From the NCBI GenBank assembly GCA_038217425.1, contig JBBQPM010000017.1:1-59496 (forward strand): a DNA stretch of 59,496 nt, given 5' to 3'. The position numbers and the translations under genes are program-made. This document shows positions 29,132 through 37,481 of the stretch, piece by piece (within the stretch, counting starts at the first letter, position 1; every line of letters begins with the position of its first letter). The notes under the pieces were generated by a model, which saw only the letters and a list, made by a program, of their open reading frames with translations, made no database searches and was not told the DNA's origin. The DNA comes from JAIEPT01 sp038217425. GTDB taxonomy: Bacteria; Planctomycetota; Planctomycetia; Gemmatales; Gemmataceae.

Positions 29132-29639
29132 GTCGTATCCTCTTTCAGGGAAAAGCGAAGCTGAGAAGACCTGTCTCTTCAGTGTAATCGATCGCCGGGT
29201 CATGTCAAACGGAAGTTGCCGCGCGAACGCCCGAAAGCCCAGGGATGGCTATCCCTGGGAATGCCAGTCCCCACGGACAGCCATTCGTGGGCATTCGACT
29301 CGCCGACCCTGCTTTCCCAGCTTCGCGCGACCGCCCAATCGGCAGGATGCATAAACGACGAACCACCGTAACCGACGTAGGCAGGAGAAGCGGCATAAAG
29401 GGACTTGGAGGTCAACGGGGGGGAAAACAAGAGCCGATAGATAGGAGTAAGCAAAGCGGAGGTCTAGGCGAAAGCCGGGATCTTCACTTTTGAGGGGACC
29501 ATCGGGGAGGCGCCCGCACAGGGATCTCGGGTAAGGAAACCGGGACGGGCACAAGGGAAACCCGAGGCCAAGGAAGCACACGGAAACCACGAGGGTGACA
29601 GGCCCGGTCCTGCTCCCGTCTCGTCAAGGAGGCATTGTC
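29132..29639. other. Divergent intergenic region upstream of the YTV gene
   Basis: 508 bases without a supported gene. It holds the palindrome near 29233 and must contain promoters for both the coiled-coil gene and the YTV gene. I see no convincing -35/-10 pair. Confidence 0.45.
29233..29296. repeat. Palindrome, CCCAGGGAT family, degenerate copy
   Basis: CCCAGGGAT (29238-29246) pairs with ATCCCTGGG (29251-29259) around a GGCT loop; a second, degenerate hairpin follows (CCCACG and CGTGGG halves to about 29292). The first 27 bases match the arm of the palindrome at 31785-31846, so the two copies flank the YTV gene. Confidence 0.75.
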
Positions 29640-31670
29640 ATGCGGATTCGTTTAGGAGTTATGGTACTGGCCGCGCTGGCCGGCGTGTTGACCGGAGGCC
29701 AGAACGCCTCCGCCACGCATTGCGGCGCCGGCCGATTCTCCAATTGTTGCGAGTCGAGTAGCGATGCACAGTGCTCCTTCTCGAGTTGCAACCAGCAGAA
29801 TCAAGCCTGCTACAAAACTGTCTACGACACGGTCGTCGAGAAGCGCTGGCACACCTGCTACAAGACCGTCCATGAAACCGTCATGAAGCCGGTCGTTAAA
29901 ACCTGCTACAAGGACGAAGAGAAGATCGTCATGCAGTCGGTCTGCCGGACCGGCACCAAGCAGGTGAGCGAAACCGCCACCCGCACCGTCCGCGACTGCG
30001 TGATGCAGGATCAAACCTACACCACCATGCGGCCCATCACCGAAACCTGCATCAAAGAGCAGCGCTACACGGTCTGCCGGCAGGTCCCCAAGATCGTCGA
30101 GCGCGAAGTCTGCTACACCGTGTGCAAGCCGGTGTACGAGCAGCACTGCGTGAAGACGCATCACACCGTCTACAAGCAGGTCTGCGAAACGCACTACAAG
30201 AACTGCCATCAGACCATCTGCAAGCCGGTCTGCGAACAGCATTGCCGCACGGTCTGCTGCCAGGTCGAAAAGTGCGTAACCGAAACTTGCTACAAGGACT
30301 GCTGCCAGACGATCTGCCGCGACGTGGTCGAGACGTGCTACAAGGACGTCGTCAAGAAAGTGTGCCGGCCGGTCTGCTCGACCCGGACCGTGACCAGGAA
30401 GATCAGCGAATGGGTCGACGAGTGCTACACCGTTCCGGGCAGAACCTCGTACGTGTGGCAGGAATCGTGCGATTGCTGCTTCGACCCCTGCACCTGCAAG
30501 TCGACCAACGTTTGCAAGAAGGTCAAAGTTTGCGTGCAAGAGCCCTCCCGCACCTGCACCCGCAAGGTCCGCAAGGATCGCTGCGTGACCGAAGAAGTCC
30601 CGGTGACGACCTACGTTCACGACTGCGTGACCGAGAAGGTTCCTTACACGGTTTGCCGGAAGGTGCGAGAGACCGTCGTCAACAAGGTTCCTTACACCGT
30701 GGTTCGCAAGATTCGCGGTTGCTACCAGGACGACGCCGGCGCCTCGCACGACGGCGACTTCCCGGGCCGTAAGTTCGTCGAAGGCGCGACCTGCACCAAG
30801 CAAGTCCCCTACACCGTGACCAAGATGGTGACGGAGCACGTCACGCATAAAGTGCCCTACACGGTCATGAAGTGCGTGCCGGAGACGATCGAGAAGGTTC
30901 ACAACCACACGACCTGCCGTATGGTCACGGAGATCTGCAAAAAGAAAGTGCAGTGCACCGTGATGGAGAACGTCGTCGAAGAGTGCGTCAAGAAGGTTCC
31001 GGTCCAGGTCTGCAGGATGGTCCCCGTGACCTGCACCAAGAAGGTGCCGGTGACCGTGTGCCGTCAAGAACAGTACCAGGTGTGCAAGAACGTTCCGTAC
31101 ACGTACATGGAACAGGTTCCGCACACGGTTCGTAGCCGGACGCCCTACACGGTGACGGAGATGGTTCCGTGCACGGTGTCGAAGAAGATCGCGGAATGCG
31201 TTCCGTACGACGTGACGGTCCGCGTCGCTCGCCAGGTTCCGATCGACCCGGCTTGCCACACCGGCTGCCCCAACGGCTCCTGCTGCCCTCCGGGCGTCGC
31301 TTGCCACACGGGTTGCCCGACGCCTTCGAGCTGCACGCCTGGCTCGAACTGCACTCCTGGCTCATGCTGCACCACGGCTTGCGAACCCGCCTGCAAGATG
31401 CCGGCGTGCCGTTCGGCTTGCTACGGCTCCAGCTGCCGAGACACCTGCGACGCCCGCCCGGCTCGCTGCGGTCTCCTGGCTCGGCTCTTCCGCACCCGAC
31501 TGGGTTGCCATCAAGCGAGCTGCACCGACGCCTGCAGCAGCTCCTGCGATAGCGGCTGTGCGACCAACGGCGGTTGCGCCAACGGGTCCTGCGGCGGAGC
31601 CACCGTTGCGACTCCCGCGACCGCTCCGACCAACGTAGCGACCCCGCCCGCCGCGATGCCGAAGAACTAA
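29640..31670 (+). CDS. Cysteine-rich YTV-repeat cell-wall protein
   Basis: A 676-residue secreted protein: signal peptide (VMVLAALAGVLTGGQNASA), then about 500 residues of imperfect short repeats of the type C-Y-K-x-V-x-E-x-V and V-P-Y-T-V, the YTV motif characteristic of planctomycete cell-wall proteins. A Cys/Gly/Ser/Pro-rich C-terminus (CHTGCPNGSCCPPG-type repeats) ends in a Thr/Ala/Pro tail. Roughly one residue in ten is cysteine, which suits disulfide-linked wall material. AAGGAGG precedes the ATG and a strong terminator follows, so it is probably highly expressed and monocistronic. Assignment rests on the repeat pattern. Confidence 0.88.
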   Translation: MRIRLGVMVLAALAGVLTGGQNASATHCGAGRFSNCCESSSDAQCSFSSCNQQNQACYKTVYDTVVEKRWHTCYKTVHETVMKPVVKTCYKDEEKIVMQSVCRTGTKQVSETATRTVRDCVMQDQTYTTMRPITETCIKEQRYTVCRQVPKIVEREVCYTVCKPVYEQHCVKTHHTVYKQVCETHYKNCHQTICKPVCEQHCRTVCCQVEKCVTETCYKDCCQTICRDVVETCYKDVVKKVCRPVCSTRTVTRKISEWVDECYTVPGRTSYVWQESCDCCFDPCTCKSTNVCKKVKVCVQEPSRTCTRKVRKDRCVTEEVPVTTYVHDCVTEKVPYTVCRKVRETVVNKVPYTVVRKIRGCYQDDAGASHDGDFPGRKFVEGATCTKQVPYTVTKMVTEHVTHKVPYTVMKCVPETIEKVHNHTTCRMVTEICKKKVQCTVMENVVEECVKKVPVQVCRMVPVTCTKKVPVTVCRQEQYQVCKNVPYTYMEQVPHTVRSRTPYTVTEMVPCTVSKKIAECVPYDVTVRVARQVPIDPACHTGCPNGSCCPPGVACHTGCPTPSSCTPGSNCTPGSCCTTACEPACKMPACRSACYGSSCRDTCDARPARCGLLARLFRTRLGCHQASCTDACSSSCDSGCATNGGCANGSCGGATVATPATAPTNVATPPAAMPKN

Positions 31671-31703
31671 CCCTCCCCTCGTTCGCCTCGAACGAGTCCC
31701 TGT

Positions 31704-31741
31704 AAAGACCGGGAGCCCGCAAGGGTTCCCGGTCTTTTTTT
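31704..31741 (+). terminator. Strong rho-independent terminator of the YTV gene
   Basis: A 15-base-pair stem (AAAGACCGGGAGCCC with GGGTTCCCGGTCTTT, one G-T wobble) closed by a GCAA tetraloop and followed by a T-run. It starts 33 bases after the stop. Confidence 0.95.
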
Positions 31742-31784
31742 GTTGGGACGCGGAACGAACCGGGTTACAATCGGAGTATCCGCA

Positions 31785-31846
31785 CGAAAGCCCAGGGATG
31801 GCTATCCCTGGGTGACGCTCCAGGGACAGCCATCCCTGGGCTTTCG
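31785..31846. repeat. Palindrome, CCCAGGGAT family
   Basis: Arms 31785-31803 and 31828-31846 pair perfectly over 19 bases; the stem extends inward with TCCCTGG/CCAGGGA after one mismatch. It lies 25 bases before the FG-GAP gene start and shares its arm with the copy at 29233. Confidence 0.85.
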
Positions 31847-31870
31847 CAACAAACCCCGAAGGGCCTCTCC

Positions 31871-33505
31871 ATGCGTACGATACTGCTTTTCCTCGCCGTC
31901 GCCGTCTCGGCAAACGCTCAAACTCCCTTCGTCTTTCGCGATGTCGGCGAAGAAACGGGTCTGCTCCCCGCCGTCGGCGGCATCCGCGGGCACGGCGCCG
32001 CCTGGGGCGATATCGACGGCTCCGGCTTTCCCTCCCTCTTCGTCAACGCCTTCCACAATCAAATGTCCAAGCCCGCCATGCTCCTGCGTAACTCCAGGGG
32101 CAAGTTCACCCTCGACGGCCAAGAGCATCTCCGCACCTCCGGCATGGGGAGCGGCGCCCTGTTCGTCGATCTCGACAACTCCGGCCGACTCGATCTCTAC
32201 AGCTCCAACTGCGCCAGCGAGTCCAAGGACGCCGTCGGCAAAATACCCAGCTCCCTCTTTCGCAACGACGGAGGCGGCAAGTTCACCGACGTCTCCGCGG
32301 AGAGCGGCGCCTGCCCGCCGATCTTCAACGGCCGAGGCCTCGCCGCCCTCGACGCCGACGGCGACGGCAAACTTGATCTGCTCCTCACCGAACGCTACTA
32401 CGGCCCGGTCAAACACGGGCCCATGCTGCTGCACAATCTCGGCAAGCACCGCTTCAAAAACGTCTCCGAAGAGGTCGGCCTGCCGAAACAACTGAGCGGC
32501 CTGGGGCTCGCCGCCGCCGATCTCAACAACGACGGTTGGCCCGACGTCGTTCTCACCGAAGGAGCCGGCAACCATCGCGTCTATCTGAATGACCGTAAAG
32601 GAAACTTCGTGGAAGCGACGGGAGCCAAGGAAGTGCTGCAATGGAAGAACGTCAACAAGAACGATTCCCCCGCGGGGGTCTGCATCGCCGACGTCAACCG
32701 CGACGGGCTCCCCGACATCGTCATCGGCCATCACAACAAGGCCCCCTGGAAGGAGCCCGCGCCGATTCGCCTGTACCTCAATCGCGGCACGAAGGACGGC
32801 GTACCCATTTTCGAGGACGTCACGGAGAAGGCCGGTCTCGGACCGCTCGTCATGAAACCGCCGCACCTGGAAGTCCACGACTTCGACAACGACGGCCTGG
32901 CTGACATCTACGTCAGCATCGTCAAGTACAAGGACGGCGTGCCGCACCCGATCATCTACAAGAACTTTGGGAACAAGGACGGCGTGCCGCAGTTCCGCGC
33001 CGACGCCCTCAAGGTCAACGACTTCCCCAACCAGGCGGAACTCGCCGTGAAAAGAACGGGCGACTTTTACGACAAGCTGATGAAGGACAAGCGGATCATT
33101 TACATGGCGGCGGGCCCCGCGGCCGATTTCGATCGCGACGGCCGCATGGACCTCTTCCTCGCCAACTGGTGGATCGAAAGCCCCTCGCTGCTGTTGCGCA
33201 ACGAAACCCCCTCGGGCAATTGGCTAAACGTCCGTGTGGAAGGAACCAAGGGCGTCAACCGTATGGGCGTCGGCTCAAAGGTGCGCGTGTTTCCCGCCGG
33301 CAAGCTCGGCGACGCCTCGGCACTTCTGGGACAAGTCGAGATCGCCATCGGCTACGGCTATTGTTCGGGTCAGGAAGCGATCGCCCATTTCGGGTTGGCG
33401 GATGCGAAGACCGTCGACGTCGAGGTGATCCTGCCGCACGGCCGCGGCGTGTTTTCGCAAAAAGGCGTCGCCGCGAATCAGCATTTGACGCTCAAGCAAC
33501 CGTGA
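31871..33505 (+). CDS. Secreted FG-GAP/VCBS repeat protein with UnbV domain
   Basis: A 544-residue protein with a signal peptide (MRTILLFLAVAVSANAQ). Several FG-GAP/VCBS blades carry the calcium motif D-x-D-x-D/S-G (WGDIDGSGFPSLFV, FVDLDNSGRLDLY, ALDADGDGKLDLL, AADLNNDGWPDVVL, HDFDNDGLADIYV, ADFDRDGRMDLFL), forming a beta-propeller. The C-terminus matches the ASPIC/UnbV domain (NWLNVRVEGTKGVNRMG, then IGYGYCSGQEAIAHFGL). Family proteins are extracellular or periplasmic, with a proposed role in binding. A Rieske and a cytochrome c gene follow within 30 bases. Confidence 0.9.
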   Translation: MRTILLFLAVAVSANAQTPFVFRDVGEETGLLPAVGGIRGHGAAWGDIDGSGFPSLFVNAFHNQMSKPAMLLRNSRGKFTLDGQEHLRTSGMGSGALFVDLDNSGRLDLYSSNCASESKDAVGKIPSSLFRNDGGGKFTDVSAESGACPPIFNGRGLAALDADGDGKLDLLLTERYYGPVKHGPMLLHNLGKHRFKNVSEEVGLPKQLSGLGLAAADLNNDGWPDVVLTEGAGNHRVYLNDRKGNFVEATGAKEVLQWKNVNKNDSPAGVCIADVNRDGLPDIVIGHHNKAPWKEPAPIRLYLNRGTKDGVPIFEDVTEKAGLGPLVMKPPHLEVHDFDNDGLADIYVSIVKYKDGVPHPIIYKNFGNKDGVPQFRADALKVNDFPNQAELAVKRTGDFYDKLMKDKRIIYMAAGPAADFDRDGRMDLFLANWWIESPSLLLRNETPSGNWLNVRVEGTKGVNRMGVGSKVRVFPAGKLGDASALLGQVEIAIGYGYCSGQEAIAHFGLADAKTVDVEVILPHGRGVFSQKGVAANQHLTLKQP

Positions 33506-33535
33506 TGCGTGCGTATAATTCCGATGGGGCGATTC

Positions 33536-33871
33536 ATGAGCGACTTCCAGACCGTCTGCAAAGTGAGCGATGTCAAGCCCGGCGAAGGTAAAACCGTTGC
33601 TGTGGGCAATCGCACCATCGCCCTCTTCGTCGAGAAGGGCAACCACTTCGCCCTCGACGATCACTGTCCGCACATGGGCGCCTCGCTCGCCGGCGGCTAT
33701 TGCGAGGACGGCGTCGTCACCTGTCCCTGGCACGCCTGGCGTTTCCGCCTGTGCGACGGCGCCTGGGCCGACAACCCGCGCATCAAGACGCGCACCTACC
33801 CCGTCCGCATCGACGGCGAGCATCTGCAGATTCAAGTCCCCGACACCCCAAGCACCGGTTATTCCTCATGA
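33536..33871 (+). CDS. Rieske [2Fe-2S] ferredoxin-like protein
   Basis: A 111-residue Rieske protein. The two cluster-binding motifs C-P-H-M-G and C-P-W-H-A are spaced normally, and the size matches NirD-like or ferredoxin components. It transfers electrons to an unidentified partner. ATG 33536 was preferred over an upstream start at 33509 because family sequences begin near FQTVCKVSDV. It overlaps the following cytochrome-like gene by four bases. Confidence 0.92.
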   Translation: MSDFQTVCKVSDVKPGEGKTVAVGNRTIALFVEKGNHFALDDHCPHMGASLAGGYCEDGVVTCPWHAWRFRLCDGAWADNPRIKTRTYPVRIDGEHLQIQVPDTPSTGYSS

Positions 33872-34356
33872 AACGCCTCATTTTTCCTGCCCTGGCGTTC
33901 TCCGCCGCCGCTTGCCTTCTGGGTAGCGACGCATTTTCGCAGGCGCCGATCAAGTCGGCATCCAAACCCCGTCTCGACCCGGTCGCGGAGACTCGGTTGC
34001 TCATGGACGGTCTCGCCCGCGTCAATCTGCGCGGGCTCGAAAAGATCCTGGTGCAGAACGCCATCGACGACGCCGCCTGGACCTTCGCACGCGGGCAGGC
34101 GCTGCTCCTCGCGGAGACCGGCAACCTGTTGATGCTGCGTCCGCCGCGAAATCAGGGCGTCGATCTTTGGTTCGACCGCTCGGGTGAGCTTCGGCAAAAC
34201 GCGACGAGCCTGGCGCAGGCCCTGGCGCAAAAGAACCTGGAGAAGAGCCGAGTGCTGCTGCGTCAGCTGGCGGGGTCATGCAACCGCTGTCATCAGTCGT
34301 TTCGCGTGCCGCAGACGATCGAGGTCTTCGCGGTCCAGCCGGGGCTGAATCTTTAG
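33868..34356 (+). CDS. Secreted c-type cytochrome-like protein
   Basis: A 162-residue protein with a signal peptide (PALAFSAAACLLGSDAFSQ). A single haem-binding CNRCH motif lies near residue 140, followed by QSFRVP. The helical body with one C-terminal CxxCH resembles class II (cytochrome c') proteins. The gene overlaps the Rieske stop by four bases (ATGA), so the two are probably partners in a short redox chain; no axial ligand can be assigned by eye. Confidence 0.82.
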   Translation: MKRLIFPALAFSAAACLLGSDAFSQAPIKSASKPRLDPVAETRLLMDGLARVNLRGLEKILVQNAIDDAAWTFARGQALLLAETGNLLMLRPPRNQGVDLWFDRSGELRQNATSLAQALAQKNLEKSRVLLRQLAGSCNRCHQSFRVPQTIEVFAVQPGLNL

Positions 34357-34540
34357 TACTACAGCGCTATCTTCTCCCCTCTCCCTCCGGGAGAGGGGCG
34401 GGGGTGAGGGGGAAATGGCTCAACTCAATAGCACGGCTATTCCCCCTCACCCCCAACCCCTCTCCCGGAGGGAGGGGGGAGTAAATGCTTCCTGTATTTG
34501 AAGTTACTGCAACACCCTGCTAGTTTCTAGCGCTGTAGTA
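34357..34540. repeat. Nested palindrome between convergent genes
   Basis: Outer arms TACTACAGCGCTA (34357-34369) and its complement (34528-34540) enclose a longer C/T-G/A palindrome (34374-34414 with 34440-34481) built on CCCTCTCCCTCCGGGAG. It begins at the base after one stop codon and ends at the base before the next convergent stop (34541). The inner unit belongs to a repeat type seen in many GC-rich genomes. Confidence 0.85.
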
Positions 34541-37348
34541 TTAGGACGTCGGCAGCACAATGCGGAACGTCGCCCCCTCTCCGGGTTGCGAATGCACCTC
34601 CATGCGGCCGCCGTGCGCCAGGATGATGTGATGCGAAATCGATAGACCCAGTCCGGTCCCTTCGCCGACGTCCTTGGTCGTAAAGAACGGATCGAACACC
34701 TTCGGCAAATTTTCCGTGGGGATGCCGGGCCCGTTGTCGGCGACTTCGAACACGAGTTCATTGCCGACGCGGCGCGTGGAAATACGGATCTCGCCCCCTT
34801 CCTTGCGGTGCGATTCGATCGCCTGGAACGCGTTGACCAGGATGTTCAGAACGACTTGCGAGATCTGGGTGGCCACGCCCACGATCTTCGCGTCGGGATC
34901 GTGATCCTGCACGACCTGAATGCCCGCACGTTTGTACTTGCCGTGCAGAATCTCCAGGCTCGATTCGACAAGTTCGGGAATGCCCACGTCCTGGCGTTTG
35001 GGCGAATCCGTACGGGCCATGCCACGTAGGCTGCTTACGATTCGGCTCACGCGGTCGACGCCGTCGCGCGAGCGGTCGAACAGTCGGGTAATATTGTTCC
35101 GCAGATACTCGAGATCGAGTTCCTCGTAGAGTTCGCGATACCGCTGCCAGAACGCCGGCGCGGCGCCGGTCAGCAACGCCTCATTCTGATCCAGATAATC
35201 GAGCAGTGTGAGGAATCCCTTGGTGTCGCGCTGCAGCACAGCCAGGTTGTTGCCCACGAAGGCGAGCGGGTTGTTGATTTCATGGGCGACGCCCGCAGAG
35301 AGCAAGCCGATGGAGGCGAGCTTCTCGTTCTGCACGAGCACGGTGCGAATGCGATTGCGTTCGGTGAGATCGCGCACCGCGCCGAGAAACTGGAGCGGGC
35401 CGTCGCTGCTGGAATCATGCTCAAGGGCCAGGACGCTGAGCGCAATCTCGACGGGAAAGATGGAGCCGTCCTTGCGTCGGCCGGTGAGTTCCTGCGGAAT
35501 GCCGATGATTTTCGGCGCCCGCGTACTCAGATACCGCTGAAAGCAGTCGTGGTGATGCCCCTTGAGATCGTCGGGCACGAGCATGGCGACCGACTTGCCG
35601 ACGACCTCGTCGGCGCGGTAGCCGAACATTTTCTCCGCGGCGGGATTGAACAACAACATCACTCCGAGCCGATCGACGAGCACGATGCCGTCCAGAGTGG
35701 CCTCGGTAAGCTGGCGATACCGGCGTTCGGAATTGGCGAGCACTTCCTCGGCCCGTTTGCGCGCGGTGACGTCCCAGAAGATTCCCTGCACGCCGACGAC
35801 TTTACCCTGGGCGTCGAAGATCGGCGTCTTCATGACCTGGACGTAGATGGTGCTGCCGTCGGGGAGGCGATGGCTCTCGACGATTTCGAGCGGCTTGCCC
35901 GATTGCAAAATCTGGAGATCGTCCTGCACATACTTGGCGGCGAGTTCGCGCGGGAAGAAGTCGAAGTCGGTCTTGCCGAGCAGATCCTTCGGGTCGATCT
36001 TGAGGATGTTGCAGAAGAGGCGGTTGCCGAACGTGAATCGACCATGCAAATCCTTTCGTAGGATATTTTGCGGCAGCGATTCGACGAGCGATTGATAGAG
36101 GGCCTCGGAGTCGCGCAGCGCCGTCTCGAAGCGAAAACGCTGCACCGCCTGGCCGATCTGATTGCCCAGCGCCTGCATGAGCGACTCGAGTTCGGCGTCG
36201 AGAACGTACGGGGTCCGCGCGAGTAGTTCCATGACGCCGAGCACCTCCCCCTCGGCGTGCACCGGGAATGCGAGGGCGTAGCGGAGTCCGGCGCGGGCGG
36301 CGAGGAAGGGGCGGTCGTAGCTGTTTTGCGGCGAAATCTCCGCGGTTTGCGGCGTCTGGCGATCCCAGACTTGCCCCGGTAAATCGGCGCCCGCAGGGAG
36401 CGCGATGCGGCGCGTGAGAATGGCAAACTCGCGCAGCTCCAGGCCCGGCGCCTGCCGCAAATCTACGCAGCGCAGAGCCGCCGAGCCCGCGTCGACCACC
36501 CACATCACCGCCACATCGGGCATGAAACCTTCCGCCAGGACTTCGAGCACCAAACGGGCGGCCTGCGGCAGACTCGAACTTTCCGCCAGCGCGCGGGCGA
36601 CGCCGAAATTGATTGCCTGACGACGCTGGGCGCGCACCTGCGCGGAGATGTCGCGGGCCACCAGCAACGCGCTGCCAGGCGATTCGAGATCGTGCAGCAG
36701 CCGACCCGACATGCTCAGCCACAGCCCTGGATGCTCGGGAGTCGGCCGCAGACCATAGGTTTCATCGTCGAACGCTTCGCCGCGCAGACAACGCGCGAGC
36801 GGCGTCTCCGGCGCAGGCGTGTGCAGATCGGCGCGAAAGAACGGCTGATCGAGTCCGCGCGGGCCGAGCCACTCGCCGGCGATCGGATTCTCCAGCACGA
36901 CGTTCCCGGCGCCGTCCACCACGAAAATCGCTTCGCCCATGCTGTCAAGGACCGACTGAAGCAGACGGCGCTGCTGGGCAAGCGTTTCCAGAATCTGCTT
37001 CTTGCGGGTGATGTCGCGCATCACGGCCAGCACGACTTTCTGTCCCTCGATTTCGACAAACGACGTGTTGATATCGACGGGAAGCAATCGCCCGTCCTTC
37101 GTGCGATGGACGCCTTCGCAGCGATAAGCGCCTTCGCTGAACTGATGTTCGAGGCGCGCGCCGAACTCGCGGGCGAATTCCGGGGCGTCGATCTGGCGCG
37201 TGTTCATGCCGAGAAGTTCCGCGCGCGAAAACCCCAGTCGGCGACACGCGGCGGCGTTCGCCTCAAGGATCTTCCCGGCTTCGTCATGCACGAACACCGC
37301 GTCGTCGATCGCATCGAACAACGCCCTCGTCCAGTCCCCTGCCGCCAT
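34541..37348 (-). CDS. Multi-PAS/GAF sensor histidine kinase
   Basis: A 935-residue cytoplasmic kinase without transmembrane segments. Order: PAS (about 5-115), PAS (125-235), GAF (245-415), PAS with PAC (418-545), PAS with PAC (548-675), dimerisation region with phospho-acceptor His in GVAHEINNPLAFVGN (about 690), and HATPase_c with N box (LNILVNAFQAIE), G1 (VADNGPGIP), F box (VFDPFFTTK) and G2 (GTGLGLSIS). It autophosphorylates on His; no receiver domain is attached and no response regulator is adjacent. GGGGAGGAG precedes the ATG at 37348. The gene is divergent from the HATPase-PilZ protein, 133 bases apart, which suggests a common pathway. Confidence 0.93.
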   Translation of the reverse strand: MAAGDWTRALFDAIDDAVFVHDEAGKILEANAAACRRLGFSRAELLGMNTRQIDAPEFAREFGARLEHQFSEGAYRCEGVHRTKDGRLLPVDINTSFVEIEGQKVVLAVMRDITRKKQILETLAQQRRLLQSVLDSMGEAIFVVDGAGNVVLENPIAGEWLGPRGLDQPFFRADLHTPAPETPLARCLRGEAFDDETYGLRPTPEHPGLWLSMSGRLLHDLESPGSALLVARDISAQVRAQRRQAINFGVARALAESSSLPQAARLVLEVLAEGFMPDVAVMWVVDAGSAALRCVDLRQAPGLELREFAILTRRIALPAGADLPGQVWDRQTPQTAEISPQNSYDRPFLAARAGLRYALAFPVHAEGEVLGVMELLARTPYVLDAELESLMQALGNQIGQAVQRFRFETALRDSEALYQSLVESLPQNILRKDLHGRFTFGNRLFCNILKIDPKDLLGKTDFDFFPRELAAKYVQDDLQILQSGKPLEIVESHRLPDGSTIYVQVMKTPIFDAQGKVVGVQGIFWDVTARKRAEEVLANSERRYRQLTEATLDGIVLVDRLGVMLLFNPAAEKMFGYRADEVVGKSVAMLVPDDLKGHHHDCFQRYLSTRAPKIIGIPQELTGRRKDGSIFPVEIALSVLALEHDSSSDGPLQFLGAVRDLTERNRIRTVLVQNEKLASIGLLSAGVAHEINNPLAFVGNNLAVLQRDTKGFLTLLDYLDQNEALLTGAAPAFWQRYRELYEELDLEYLRNNITRLFDRSRDGVDRVSRIVSSLRGMARTDSPKRQDVGIPELVESSLEILHGKYKRAGIQVVQDHDPDAKIVGVATQISQVVLNILVNAFQAIESHRKEGGEIRISTRRVGNELVFEVADNGPGIPTENLPKVFDPFFTTKDVGEGTGLGLSISHHIILAHGGRMEVHSQPGEGATFRIVLPTS

Positions 37349-37481
37349 GAATCTCCTCCCCGAACGTGCGAACGCTCTTGGCCCTACCATAGAGCATCGC
37401 GTCCTGCCTTGCAAGCAAAGACGTTTCCGATAACAATGCACTGGAGGATCGCCCGTCCTTCGCCTTCTTCGGAACCTGTGC

